A DNA stretch of 40,418 nucleotides from Planctomycetota bacterium (lineage in GTDB: Bacteria > Planctomycetota > Planctomycetia > Pirellulales > Pirellulaceae): contig CAUJKE010000048.1 in the NCBI GenBank assembly GCA_963205385.1, forward strand, positions 1 through 40,418. The letters run 5' to 3'. Both the position numbers and the translations under genes were made by a program. The notes below the pieces were generated by a model that saw only the letters and a list, made by a program, of their open reading frames with translations, did no database searches and had not been told where the DNA came from. This document shows, piece after piece, positions 16,501 through 24,037 of this stretch (within the stretch, counting starts at the first letter, position 1; each line of letters starts with the position of its first letter).

Positions 16501-19500
16501 GAGCCAGATTTCGAGCTGCCCGCTGACGCTGCCCAGCGCGGGGATTTGTCCGGGCGCGAGATCGCCGCTGAGGACGCCGTTGACAATCACATCGCCGGCG
16601 CCGTCGAAGGTCAGATCGCTGGAATGCAGCAGGATGTTGCCTTGCACGGTGAGCGTGCCGGCCGCGGCGCCGATGACGTCATTGAAGCCGGACAGCGAGA
16701 TGTCATTGGCGTAGGTGTTGTCGCCGGTCAGGTTGACCAGCGCGCCAGGTTGCCCGGCGGCGCCGCTGCCGTTGATGGTCAAGGCTTCACCGGTAATGAC
16801 GACTGCCGGACCGCTGCTGGCCAACGCGAGCGTGCCGCCGTAGCCGACCGACGTGCCGCTGGAGGTGAGTCCCAGCGCATGGTTATGCGCCGCGACGAGC
16901 GTGCCTGCGTTGATCGAGGTGACGCCGTTGTAGGTGTTGTCGCCGGAGAGGGTAACTTTGCCTGTGCCGTTCTTGAGGACATTGTTATCGGGTGTGAGCG
17001 GAAGGCCGCTCCACAATCCAGCTTGGGCGGGATCGGCAGGTTTGACAATGGTTTCCGTGGTGATCGTCGGCGAGCGGAAGCGGGCGTCGATGATGGATCC
17101 GCCGCCCCCTTCGCGATGCGTGAAGGCGATCATGTAGTCGCCGGCCCCGAGATTCACGACCTTGTCGTTGGTGGTGTTCCAAGCAAGTTGCTCATTTTGA
17201 TCGGAGTTGAGATTGCCGTTGGACTGAAAGACGCCATCCTGATTGAGGTCAATCCAGATACCGGTTGGATCGTCTTGCTGGGCGATGCGGAAGTGCCATT
17301 GGCCGGCATCCGCTGGGGAAACGTGCAATATGCCGATAAACAGATCGCTGTAGTTGTCGACCTGGTTAACGGAGCCGGTTGCGATGAATTCTTGATCGTT
17401 GAGGAAACGCAGGCCACGGTCGGAGGGGCCGGAGGTGAGCACCGAGAAGCCATAGTAATTGTTAAAGCGTGTGGGGTCGATCGGGCTGCCCCCCATCATG
17501 CCGCCATTGTTGTTGAGGTTCATTGCGAGGCCATCATTGTTGATATGAAAGCCAAAATACAGCAATGCATTATCCAGACTGACGGGGGCTGAACCGTTGC
17601 CCAAACTTCGCGGAATCGTAAGTTCGCCGGCGCCGTCAAAGTAGACATCGCTCAAAAGACCGACGTTGATCGGAATGTCGAGCGTCGTGGCGCCGGCAAT
17701 ACTGCGCAATGTGCCGTCATTGATGGTGAGACTTTGGAGCGTGCCGGCGGTGGTAAAGTTCAAGTTGCCGTCGAATTCGAGCGACTCAGATGGGTCGACG
17801 CTGATGGTGGTCGTGCCGCCGAAGGCGCCTTGTGTTTTGATGCGGACTTCGCCCCCCGCGAGGTCGAAGTTGGAAATCGAGTTGTCCTGGTTGAGAAGGA
17901 GCGTCCCGGTTCCGGTTTTGGTCAGCGCTTGATTGCCGACAATCTGGCCGGTGATGGTCAACTGGGTCTCGTTGACGTGGATGGACGAACCGCTCGCGAG
18001 GGTAATCGTGCCGGTCAACGTGTTGCTGTTGTTCTCGCTACGGATCGCACCGCTGTTGCCGCTATTGCCGTTGATGGTGATGTTATCGGCGAGCGTGCGG
18101 CCATCGCGCAGTTCCAGGCGGGCGCCGTTGGCGACGAGTGTGTCGCCTGCGGCGGTGCCTAGCGAGTTGTTGCCGCGGGCGTCCCAAATGCCTTCGTTGA
18201 TGTTGAGTTGGCCGCTGAAGGTGGTGCCGGCATCGGCGTTGACGAGCATGATCACGCGGTTGCCGCCGGTCTTGGTGATCGTGCCCCCGCCGGAAAGCCC
18301 CGTCCAGATTTCGAGCTGAGCGTCGGCGCGGAGTTCCAAATTATTGCCTGCGGTTTCGACCTGGCCGAACAAGCGCAAGTTGTTAGCGGCGCTACGAATC
18401 TTGGCGCTGGCGCCGAGCGTAATCGGGCCATAGAAATCGTTATTGCCGCCGGCGTTGAGGAGGGCGGCGTCTGTGAAGGCATTGCCGGCGCCGTTAAGCG
18501 TCAATGGCTCGGCCAAAGAGTAGACGAACCCGCCGGTCAGGCTGAGTGCTCCGCCTGGTTGAACGACTGTCCCACCGGCGATCGTTCCCAGCGCGGCGTT
18601 GGCGGAGACATCGACCGTTGTGCCACTGGCGATTGTCGTAACGCCGGTGTACGTATTGGGGGTTGGGAGCGAAACCACCGAATCGCCGGAGTACGTGATA
18701 TTGGCCGGCGCCGTTTCAGAAATGTTCTTGAGGGTAATGTCAGGTCGCCCGCTGGCATTGATCGTGGCGTCGCCGTTCAGCACGACGGTGGCAAACGACA
18801 GATCCTGCCGCGCCTCAGACGCATTAACCTGTAACTGGGTTCCTGCGCTCATCGTGAGTTGATTGAGCGCCACCCCAGGCAGCGTCGCTCCGATAAGGAT
18901 TGTCGAGTTGGCCAAGACGCGGACGTTGTTGGCGAGACTCCCGGGAGCGATCGATTCGATGGTCCACAAGCCAGGCTGCGCGGAAGGATTGATATAGGCT
19001 AGTGCTCCGCCACTGGGGGACTTGAATTGGAATGCCGCGTTGGCGCCTCCGCCGCCTTCGAGATGGGTGAAGGCCACGAGATAACGCCCGGTGCCCAGCG
19101 GATTGGTTAAGTTGACCGTCTTGACGCCGCCGTCGTTATAAGCGAGTTGTTCACCACGATTCGAGCCCAGTCCGGCAGCGCTCGATTCGAGAATGCCGTC
19201 CTGGTCGATATCGATCCACATGCCGGTCCAGTCATCTTGGGCCGTGCGTTGAAATTGCCAATTGCCAATTTCTGTTGTGGTTAGATAGCCATACCAGACG
19301 TCGCAGTAATTGTCGGTGAGCCCGCCCATGACGCCATCGGCCAGGATTGCCGCTTCATTCGGGAAGTTGAGTGGGCCGGTGGTTGGGGCCATGCCTCTAA
19401 AGCTCGCGCGAGTTTGCGGACTCAGCGCCGTCAAGTCACCTGCTGGGGCGTTCAACATGCCGCCATTGTTGTGCAAATTAAAGTTCGCATCGCCGCCATC

Positions 19501-21267
19501 GCGTGCGAAGCCTGCGTGCATGAGCGCGTTGACCGTCGTCACGTCGCCCGCGGCAAACTCCAGCGTTCCTCCCGTGAGATCGACATCGGCCTTGCCGAGG
19601 CCGGTGTTGGCATTACTCGTCGTGGCGACAAGCGTGCTGCCTGCGCCGACGGTCCACGTGCCGCCCAGCAAGGTCGCGGAGTTGGCCACATTGGTCAAAC
19701 TGAGTTGCCCGGCGGAGACCGTGCCCGTCAGGAGCGTGGAAGTGATTTGCGCGGCGATCACGTTGTTGCCGGTCGCCGTGGCTTGCTGGGTGATGGTATC
19801 GACGACGAGCGCGCCGCCTTGGAGCGTGTAACTGCCGGCGCCGTCGAAACGAATTTCCCCGACGAATCGCGTCCCGGCAAGATCGATGACGCCTGGGTCA
19901 GCGTCGCGGAAAATGGCGATGTCGTTGGCATCCGGCACAGACGTATCACCCACCCAATTATTGGCGTCATTGAAACTGCTGCCGTCGCCAGTTCCGTCCC
20001 AGACGTAGGTAGCGACGGCGCCCCCGACGTTCATGTTGATGAACGTATTGCTGGGAGTGCTGGAGAGGCCATCTCCATCGGTCAGCGTGAAGCTGACCAA
20101 GCGCGTGGTAGGAAGCGTGGCCCCGTTGGCGTTCAGATAAGTGATATTTCCCAGCAGCGCGCTGATGGCCGCCGTGGTCGCGGCGGTGTTGAACGTCACG
20201 ACCAGATCAGAGCCGCCGGCGCCGCCGACTGCGGTGCCGATGGCAGTTCCTCCGTAGCTGACCGTTCCCCCGGTAAAGCCAATCTGCCCCGCGGCTGTGC
20301 CTTGGTTACGAACGGATACCACGTCGTCCGCCGCCGCTCCGCCGGCGGTGATGCTGACGGTTAAATCGCCGCCGTTCCAACCGTTTGCGCCGATGGGAAT
20401 CGGGTCGTCCGCGGCGGCGGCGGTCGCTTGATCGATGATTTGCGTGCCGGAGACGCCCGGCGTGTAGTTGAGGGTATCGCCATCGAGGTTCGCAATGACC
20501 GGCGGCAAGTTCGAGTTGCCGACCCAGATTTCCAAATTGCGAATCGTATAGGTACCCGTTCCCGGTCCGAATGTCCAATCCGGACTGTCAGCACGTTGAG
20601 CTGTAGGTTGGTCCCCGATGCCGCTCCCGCCGTTGGCCGTAATGCCGAACAAGGTTCTTCCATGGGTGGGTGAATCCAGTTCGAAAACTTGAAATGACCC
20701 GTGGCCGCCTCCGGTCGATCCGCCACTGTCCTTCCAGTCGTATTGCGAGTCATTGGAGCCGTACTGTCCACCACCATTGGCGTTGTAGTTGCTCGCCCAG
20801 AACTCAATGATGCCGTTCAACCCGGTGCCGGGTGTGATATTGGGGGAATTGGATTCGACGTTCAAATTGCTGACCAACGTGCCGTTCTCAACAATATTGG
20901 ATCCCGCCTTGGGGACGCCGACGAGCTTCGGGTCGGCATTGAACGTGTCCATCGACGTCCAGACCCATTCATTTCCCAGTTCGACAAAATACGCCACGCG
21001 CGTGAACGAGCCGGGAGCGATGCTGGCCGAGTTGTCGACGGTGTAAGCGTCGTTGAAGTCAAACTGGTTATCGTTGACTGCGTAGAGCAACTGCATGCCA
21101 CCCAGTTCGGCCGGAGAGACCACGCTCATGGCGGTCGTCAGCAACTTGCGCGACTCAAGCGATTCCAGTGTCAGCCGACGCGTGCGGCTCGCGCCGCTGA
21201 GGAGGCGTGTGCGGGACGAGGAGCGTGACTTGCGCGAGCGACCATGCGCCGAGTGGTTGTGTAACAT
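10522..21267 (-). CDS. Giant secreted multi-domain surface/adhesin-like protein
   Basis: This gene encodes about 3581 residues from the ATG at 21267; a TTG nine bases upstream is the only longer start. The N-terminus is Arg/Ser-rich and carries LESLESRKLL (residues about 34-43), the LExLExRxLL-type motif of planctomycete secreted giants. In order I see: an unknown N-terminal region; a cadherin-like beta repeat (about 260-420); PA14-like beta modules (about 590-770, 1250-1415 and 1990-2125); several autotransporter-associated beta-strand repeats of the form KxGxGxxTLxGxNxYxGxTTI (for example near 1430 and 1830); a LamG/concanavalin-like module (about 1580-1825); two VCBS/cadherin-like plus galactose-binding-like units (about 2375-2945); PKD-like modules (about 3060-3245); and RTX-type calcium repeats (about 3310-3510). 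I noticed only one cysteine. No autotransporter barrel or transporter gene is adjacent. Carbohydrate or cell adhesion is the likely role; specificity is unknown. Confidence 0.9.
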   Translation of the reverse strand: MLHNHSAHGRSRKSRSSSRTRLLSGASRTRRLTLESLESRKLLTTAMSVVSPAELGGMQLLYAVNDNQFDFNDAYTVDNSASIAPGSFTRVAYFVELGNEWVWTSMDTFNADPKLVGVPKAGSNIVENGTLVSNLNVESNSPNITPGTGLNGIIEFWASNYNANGGGQYGSNDSQYDWKDSGGSTGGGHGSFQVFELDSPTHGRTLFGITANGGSGIGDQPTAQRADSPDWTFGPGTGTYTIRNLEIWVGNSNLPPVIANLDGDTLNYTPGVSGTQIIDQATAAAADDPIPIGANGWNGGDLTVSITAGGAAADDVVSVRNQGTAAGQIGFTGGTVSYGGTAIGTAVGGAGGSDLVVTFNTAATTAAISALLGNITYLNANGATLPTTRLVSFTLTDGDGLSSTPSNTFINMNVGGAVATYVWDGTGDGSSFNDANNWVGDTSVPDANDIAIFRDADPGVIDLAGTRFVGEIRFDGAGSYTLQGGALVVDTITQQATATGNNVIAAQITSTLLTGTVSAGQLSLTNVANSATLLGGTWTVGAGSTLVATTSNANTGLGKADVDLTGGTLEFAAGDVTTVNALMHAGFARDGGDANFNLHNNGGMLNAPAGDLTALSPQTRASFRGMAPTTGPLNFPNEAAILADGVMGGLTDNYCDVWYGYLTTTEIGNWQFQRTAQDDWTGMWIDIDQDGILESSAAGLGSNRGEQLAYNDGGVKTVNLTNPLGTGRYLVAFTHLEGGGGANAAFQFKSPSGGALAYINPSAQPGLWTIESIAPGSLANNVRVLANSTILIGATLPGVALNQLTMSAGTQLQVNASEARQDLSFATVVLNGDATINASGRPDITLKNISETAPANITYSGDSVVSLPTPNTYTGVTTIASGTTVDVSANAALGTIAGGTVVQPGGALSLTGGFVYSLAEPLTLNGAGNAFTDAALLNAGGNNDFYGPITLGASAKIRSAANNLRLFGQVETAGNNLELRADAQLEIWTGLSGGGTITKTGGNRVIMLVNADAGTTFSGQLNINEGIWDARGNNSLGTAAGDTLVANGARLELRDGRTLADNITINGNSGNSGAIRSENNSNTLTGTITLASGSSIHVNETQLTITGQIVGNQALTKTGTGTLLLNQDNSISNFDLAGGEVRIKTQGAFGGTTTISVDPSESLEFDGNLNFTTAGTLQSLTINDGTLRSIAGATTLDIPINVGLLSDVYFDGAGELTIPRSLGNGSAPVSLDNALLYFGFHINNDGLAMNLNNNGGMMGGSPIDPTRFNNYYGFSVLTSGPSDRGLRFLNDQEFIATGSVNQVDNYSDLFIGILHVSPADAGQWHFRIAQQDDPTGIWIDLNQDGVFQSNGNLNSDQNEQLAWNTTNDKVVNLGAGDYMIAFTHREGGGGSIIDARFRSPTITTETIVKPADPAQAGLWSGLPLTPDNNVLKNGTGKVTLSGDNTYNGVTSINAGTLVAAHNHALGLTSSGTSVGYGGTLALASSGPAVVITGEALTINGSGAAGQPGALVNLTGDNTYANDISLSGFNDVIGAAAGTLTVQGNILLHSSDLTFDGAGDVIVNGVLSGDLAPGQIPALGSVSGQLEIWLDATDINGNGTATANGALVSNWVDKSGKGRNFNDVLGDPNYVVSSTHGEPAVNFDGNDALRLNAAFNPRTFIDGNGEFTLITVARYSGNTRGRVIAARTGHNWLFGFHGGSTNRNGHYDGWGSNDPAPVGFSGDENWHLHENLMNVFGDANNPAGDWYRDGVLATNDSRGTGDSFNNNVPDGLSLGAWNGLNEASTAEVSELIMYNRVLSETERLAVEGYLANKYGFSIPIAAGVFPTNAVTKLGTGSVTLTGSNSYNGETTINAGTLIAANSNALGQTIAGTTVLAGGTLGLLGDITIPASESLTISGDGVGGLGALRNLGGNNTVAGNIATTIYGGTSLTIGADAGQLTIQGEIDLMISHLTVTGAGAVEIQGRIFTSQNVASIGTPGLLETIYQLPTANAGNGFLLTTATSVGTVVAGPTPYSSVRAGESNGGPWTVIGDNEAIVYTGQIFDADGVFSFGKMLDDAALILIDGAVVMQHTQWNAVATTGVLNLTPGWHDLEIRFVNGNGGAGPSGNQGGSVGWANTKGFGFNVNGSASLDGNDYVSPVADPGDATFLRHNVQYFNTNNSLTKNGSGSLILANGGNAYPGGTTVNSGSLFVTNPNGSATGPGDVNVQGGFVGGTGTISGAVTVNALGVLSAGAGYQNGALGDFGLPTSLNVPAGAPIAGTLTVGSLNLLPNSISTIDITTGGSDKLVVNGNVAIAPDAAIGTGEIRAGVTPPAVLVVVENVSGGTTTGSFFGLPNGQMFDFDGRPAVIYYNYDTATGALGGNDVAILFVQPLDAVDDPAGGLPNASYETDKNPTLFVSAANGVLANDIGGSLQITTYQRVTAQGASVALNPDGSFRYFPIDSAALRALPAGAQAVDTFTYTINNSGNIGAPITTGAASPGAFAVSSTDLLTGLTAAVTGTAIDGMEGTSGNPAVLTNSQFGTPDSIDGSQNVALRTGTILTYNLDLSASPSGYDIARINTFTGWQDNGRVNQNYTVQFATASEPNVFISLATVVAYTPNDNSGHVEIAAPSGAILARGVARVRFVMGAQQNGYVGYREIDIQGIPSPATDTATVSIAVNGVNDPPTAVDDNAGSVNESAGSTALANVLTNDSDPDGDALSVATVNGFPAGSAITLPSGAIVVLNANGVPQYNPNGAFDRLNAGQTAVDTFTYALTGAVPPPIGTPVVNPASSSGAFGVASADLLAGRIATVTGTALGGQEGTSSNPALLTDGLFGPAGTPAPNNGWVPFAVSIANNTTLTYALDLAASPDGYDLSAIETFSGWRDGGRDRQNYTVRYSTVSNPGVFIDLVNVAENPNPPPSGLVTILPSAGMLATGVAQVQFVFTNQENGFAGYRELDVHGRPTTPLDATVSVTIVGEASPPVLAPPTAAHVTVNEGSTATNSGTFSDPDSGDVVTITASVGQVTQTGTNSGTWNWSLLTTDGDAGPFTVTITATDLANISTTTTFTYSVLNVAPTLTISGPPTVLEGSPYVLTLNSSDPGADTISSWAINWGDGSGIETVAGNPASVSHVYDNGPNNYTISASATDEDGTYAANTLAITVNNAPPIPQQDDVLVNGQSLGGVTTDLTVVPGLEVTFVVSTTDPALDHLDAPFRFTVNFGDGSPTVVMTASEEGQPLSFTHVYTEVGQTYQPTLTVQDEFTTPPKPSSLATTINLAEVTVARQVVIDDVLYVGGSERSDRIIVSGDGSIRFNGTPLPKEWPGGRMVIFGNAGSDTITTSGVRFPVEFYGGTGNDYLAGGTSDDILDGGDDNDRILGGNGNDILLGGSGNDRLTGGAGDDYAFGDHMIDFINGEMFTFSFNGGAEMVELPIRLGSNPGRDIIAGDNGNDILYGGPANDTLTGGNGNDLLRGGEGSDRLDGGYGDDLLLGEGGADLLYGRNGADILIGGSGLDSLYGGNDDDLLYGGDLLEDTTDDDLQDLWMLWRTAQQEDAVTALESLFGEDDIAGDVLHGERGDDWYLLFANDRLRISSEAKAPNEIRRY
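10742..11350 (-). repeat. RTX-type calcium-binding nonapeptide repeat block
   Basis: The C-terminal part of the giant protein contains repeated GGxGxDxL units (such as YGGTGNDYLAGG, LGGNGNDILLGG and LGGSGNDRLTGG). A non-repeat insert (about 11020-11110) splits the block into two runs. Such repeats form a calcium-bound parallel beta roll in RTX proteins. About 70 residues with no repeats follow to the C-terminus. I see no classical C-terminal type I secretion signal, though these are hard to recognise by eye. Confidence 0.85.
12450..14145 (-). repeat. Tandem duplication of a VCBS/cadherin-like plus galactose-binding-like unit
   Basis: Two diverged copies of a unit of about 270 residues lie inside the giant gene: copy A at about 13338-14145 and copy B at about 12450-13280. 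Each starts with a VDD(P/N)AG strand, runs through a VLxND segment and AVDTFTY, continues with a segment starting SxGAFxVxSxDLL, then xYxLDLxASPxGYD, and ends in GYRE(I/L)D(I/V)xG. The copies are similar at protein level but clearly diverged in DNA, so the duplication is old. Confidence 0.75.
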
Positions 21268-21730
21268 GGAAATCAAACCTAAAGAGGATGCGAGTTCACT
21301 GACGGGGTGAAATGACTATGAACGAATAATGAAGATTGCGAAGTCCGACCGGTGCCGACAGTTTAACGCGGGAACGTGACGACGCCGGACTGGTGCTTTG
21401 CGATGAAATGCACCAGGTCAATCTAAGGAAGGGAAGGATCAGGATGACTTGTGAAACTGTCGTGGCAAGTGCAAAACTGCGAACGCAGGTCAATGTCCCA
21501 GAATTCAGGTGGAAAACCTACGGCTCTGGTTTCAGATCATAGTTGGTCGGGGAATAGGGTGTCAACAAAAAGTGACAATATTCTCAACGGCTGGGGATTT
21601 TAGCGAGTTCGGCTCAGGCGCGTCGGGACGGTAGCATGGTCGTGGAGGTGTAGCAATTCCGCGCGCTCGCCATGTGCAGAAGGCGGATGGGGGCGTGGTC
21701 TGATGCAACGAGTGAGGTTCAGAAGATCAG
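21268..21730. other. Gene-free upstream region of the giant gene
   Basis: About 460 bp separate the giant gene start from the hairpins behind the TVP38 gene. I see no credible coding sequence here, and no clean -35/-10 pair on the minus strand. The region should hold the promoter and leader of the giant gene. Short open frames on both strands lack ribosome binding sites and recognisable protein features. Confidence 0.5.
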
Positions 21731-21768
21731 GAACAGGAAACTGTTCATCGCTGCTCCCTCAAGCGATG
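21731..21768 (-). terminator. Two adjacent hairpins downstream of the TVP38/TMEM64 gene
   Basis: Ten bases after the stop (minus strand) lies CATCGC, 11 bases, GCGATG (21746-21768). It is followed at once by GAACAG, a four-base loop and CTGTTC (21731-21746). Both stems are perfect. The position fits a terminator of the pyrF-TVP38 transcript; the following sequence is only modestly T-rich on the minus strand. Confidence 0.5.
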
Positions 21769-21777
21769 GGACGGACG

Positions 21778-22530
21778 TTAGGCTTGTTTCGCCCAGCGCA
21801 TCGCGCCGCGAAGCGCCAGAGGTAACAGTCCGAGCGCTACCAAGGCCGCGAATAACTGGGGGCGAAGGACGGAGCCGAGGCCTTGTTGGGCCAGTTCGTG
21901 GAGTGTCGGAACGGTCGAACCGGCCCACACGAAGATGCAGGTCGCGGGAAACATGCCCGCCTGACTGACCCACCAAAACGTGAAGACGCGCATCCGCGTG
22001 AGCCCCATCACGAGGTTAATGACAAAGAATGGGACCGCGGGGATGAGGCGGAGCGTGAGCAAGTACCAGGCGCCTTCGCGGTCAAGATTGGCGTTGAATT
22101 GCGTGAGTTGCGCGGCGAAGCGGTTCTGAATCCAATCGCCAAGCAAGTAGCGGCCGAGCAAGAACGCGAGCGTGGCGCCGGTGGTGGAAGCGAAGCTGAC
22201 GAGCACGACCGCCGAACCAAATCCAAACAGCCAACCGTAGAGAATGGACATCGCCGCCGCGCCGGGAAGCGACAAGCCGGTGACGAGCACATAGAGAACA
22301 AAAGCGATCGCGATGGCGAGTACCGGATGGGCGGTTTGCCAGGCTCGCAATTGGACTTCACGGGCCGCCAACGAAGTGAGGGAGAGCTCGCCGCGAAACT
22401 GGTAGCTGGCGACCAGAACAGCCACGAGAATCACGAGCCCCAACAACCATTTCGCCCAGGGAACTTGGGGCGGGGAGCGCTTCGCGGCAGGGGTTTGCTC
22501 GGGCATCTGCGATTTTCCCAGGCCTATCAT
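21778..22530 (-). CDS. TVP38/TMEM64 (SNARE-associated/DedA-like) membrane protein
   Basis: This protein of up to 250 residues has five to six hydrophobic helices. It carries the TVP38/TMEM64 core: LSLPGAAAMSILYGWLFG, a Gly-rich re-entrant region with FLLGRYLL, and RLIPAVPFFVINLVMGLT. DedA/TVP38 proteins are linked to lipid scrambling or undecaprenyl-phosphate recycling and to membrane homeostasis; which applies here is unknown. The ATG at 22530 follows the pyrF stop by 17 bp; a second ATG at 22506 has a GGGA nine bases upstream and may be the true start. It lies downstream of pyrF on the same strand and is probably cotranscribed, though no functional link is obvious. Confidence 0.88.
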   Translation of the reverse strand: MIGLGKSQMPEQTPAAKRSPPQVPWAKWLLGLVILVAVLVASYQFRGELSLTSLAAREVQLRAWQTAHPVLAIAIAFVLYVLVTGLSLPGAAAMSILYGWLFGFGSAVVLVSFASTTGATLAFLLGRYLLGDWIQNRFAAQLTQFNANLDREGAWYLLTLRLIPAVPFFVINLVMGLTRMRVFTFWWVSQAGMFPATCIFVWAGSTVPTLHELAQQGLGSVLRPQLFAALVALGLLPLALRGAMRWAKQA

Positions 22531-22547
22531 CCCACGCCATCGTGGAC

Positions 22548-23468
22548 CTACAACTTGCCGGCAGGCGTTTCGGCGCGGAGCTCGGCGATCATGTCTTGCG
22601 TGGCGGCCTCGACGGCGTCTTGCCAGCGCGCGTCGCCGAATTTGTCCTTATATTCCGGGCGACTGTGGGCGAAGATGATGCCGCGACTGTTATTGACGAT
22701 CGCTCCCAAACCCTCGTCGTCGAACGCCGGGGCGACATCGCGGGCGGTTCCTCCTTGCGTTCCAAAGCCGGGAATCAAGAGCGGCGTGCGCGGCATGGCG
22801 GAACGCAACTCCGCGAGTTGCTCGGGGTAGGTCGCGCCAACGACGGCGCCGATCGGCCCGTAGCCAGTGTGTCCCGCCGATTTGACGGACAGACTTTCCA
22901 CGTAGTCGCCAACATGCCGATAGAGGGGGCGGCCGTCGATCAGGCGATCTTGAAACAGCTTGCCGCCGGGGTTGGAAGTCTTGACCAGGACATAGACGCC
23001 GCTGCCGCGCTCGGTCGCTACGTCGACGAACGGTTCAAGGCTGTCGTCGCCTAGATAGGGGCTGACCGTGAGCGCGTCTGCTTTCCAGGGGCTCGCCTGA
23101 CCGAGGTAAGCGCGGGCGTAAGCGGCGGCCGTCGAGCCGATGTCGTTCCGTTTGCCATCGAGGATGACAATTAACCCTCGCTCGCGGGCGTACAAAATCG
23201 TATCGGCCAAAACGAACATGCCGAGCGGCCCGAGTTCTTCAAAGAAGGCGGCCTGAGGTTTGACCGCGGGCACGAGCGGGGCGACGACGTCGATCACGCC
23301 GCGACAAAAGGTCTCAAACGCTTTCGCCTGTTCGGCAAAACTGGCGATGTCGGGATCGGCCAAGAGTCCCTGGGGAAGGCTGGCCGCGCGGGGGTCTAGG
23401 CCTACCAACACAGGGGTCTTCGTTCGGAGGATGGCGTCGTGAAGGTGACTGGTGAAGTTGCGGTGCAT
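22548..23468 (-). CDS. pyrF: Orotidine 5'-phosphate decarboxylase (type 2)
   Basis: This 306-residue enzyme catalyses the last step of de novo UMP synthesis, OMP to UMP. It shows the group-2 (long) OMPDC form: [11 protein letters not shown] near the N-terminus, [21 protein letters not shown] with the catalytic Lys and Asp, then VKTSNPG and a C-terminal [10 protein letters not shown] phosphate-binding segment. The length matches group 2 rather than the shorter enteric enzyme of about 240 residues. The ATG at 23468 is the first start at the family N-terminus; the ribosome binding site is weak. A 569-bp gap separates it from dcd upstream, so it probably has its own promoter. The TVP38 gene follows 17 bp downstream. 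Confidence 0.94.
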   Translation of the reverse strand: MHRNFTSHLHDAILRTKTPVLVGLDPRAASLPQGLLADPDIASFAEQAKAFETFCRGVIDVVAPLVPAVKPQAAFFEELGPLGMFVLADTILYARERGLIVILDGKRNDIGSTAAAYARAYLGQASPWKADALTVSPYLGDDSLEPFVDVATERGSGVYVLVKTSNPGGKLFQDRLIDGRPLYRHVGDYVESLSVKSAGHTGYGPIGAVVGATYPEQLAELRSAMPRTPLLIPGFGTQGGTARDVAPAFDDEGLGAIVNNSRGIIFAHSRPEYKDKFGDARWQDAVEAATQDMIAELRAETPAGKL

Positions 23469-23484
23469 GGTGATTTTGGGGAGA

Positions 23485-23831
23485 TTATTAAAAGCAGGAA
23501 ACGTGCGCGTGTGAGTAGGCTGGTGTTCCCGTTGTGGTAGACAAGTTAGGGGGTTCGTGCGAGTGGGTGACGGAGGGCCGAGGGTTCGCTAATAATCAAT
23601 TTCGCAGTTAGCAAATGGCATTTTATTCGGAGGCCCCCAGGCGTGTTCGCCGGGGTTTTGAATTGCGCAGAGGCCCTAATAATTGCATCCAGTGGTGGGG
23701 GTTTGGCGTGGACGGGCACCATTGTAACGGGGTTATTAACGGTCAGGCGTGAACGAGTTGCGAAGGGTTATGCGGAGGGCCAAATAACGGGGTTTTCGGT
23801 ACGTTGCTTGAAAAAATGCCGCTAATAATTG
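23485..23831. repeat. AT-rich TAATAA/TTATTA motif series in the dcd-pyrF gap
   Basis: Within this GC-rich region, TTATTA or TAATAA occurs five times (23485, 23590, 23677, 23733, 23823). Two occurrences are part of a longer shared unit, CTAATAATTG at 23676-23685 and 23822-23831. Each is preceded by CGGGGTTTT (23651 and 23788) and followed by a similar CCA/CAGTGG segment. This looks like an imperfect direct repeat of about 50-60 bp plus extra AT motifs. The whole gap 23469-24037 holds no gene I can support. Regulatory sites or a decayed element are both possible. Confidence 0.5.
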
Positions 23832-23983
23832 TCGCCATCAGTGGGGTGAAGCGCGTTCCAGGCCGCCAAACTTGCGAGCGCACGAAGGAGACGCGGCCCG
23901 GCTACATTCTGCCTGCTCTCGGGCGGTCGCGCTCCCGAGCGACAACGCATCGGCATTCGGGATGGAAAAGTCTTGCGCAACTA

Positions 23984-24012
23984 TTGACAAGTTACGGCCT
24001 AAATCGTATACT
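23984..24012 (+). promoter_or_regulatory. Near-consensus sigma-70 promoter directed into the 3' end of dcd
   Basis: TTGACA (23984-23989), a spacer of exactly 17 bp, and TATACT (24007-24012) form one of the best-matching vegetative promoters in the window. It points to the plus strand, and no plus-strand gene lies downstream until 25516. Transcription from about 24019 would run antisense into dcd, whose stop is at 24038. It could make an antisense or intergenic RNA, or be fortuitous. Confidence 0.5.
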
Positions 24013-24037
24013 TACGTTTACCGCTTTCCGCCCCGCT

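Noticed and set aside
16546..17592. 348-codon plus-strand frame over the giant gene
   Set aside because: It is an antisense shadow of the LamG-like and beta-repeat region, with no motif or ribosome binding site.
23643..23825. 60-codon plus-strand frame in the dcd-pyrF gap
   Set aside because: It has no ribosome binding site and an ordinary random composition, and it runs through the AT-motif repeats. It is not convincing as a small gene.
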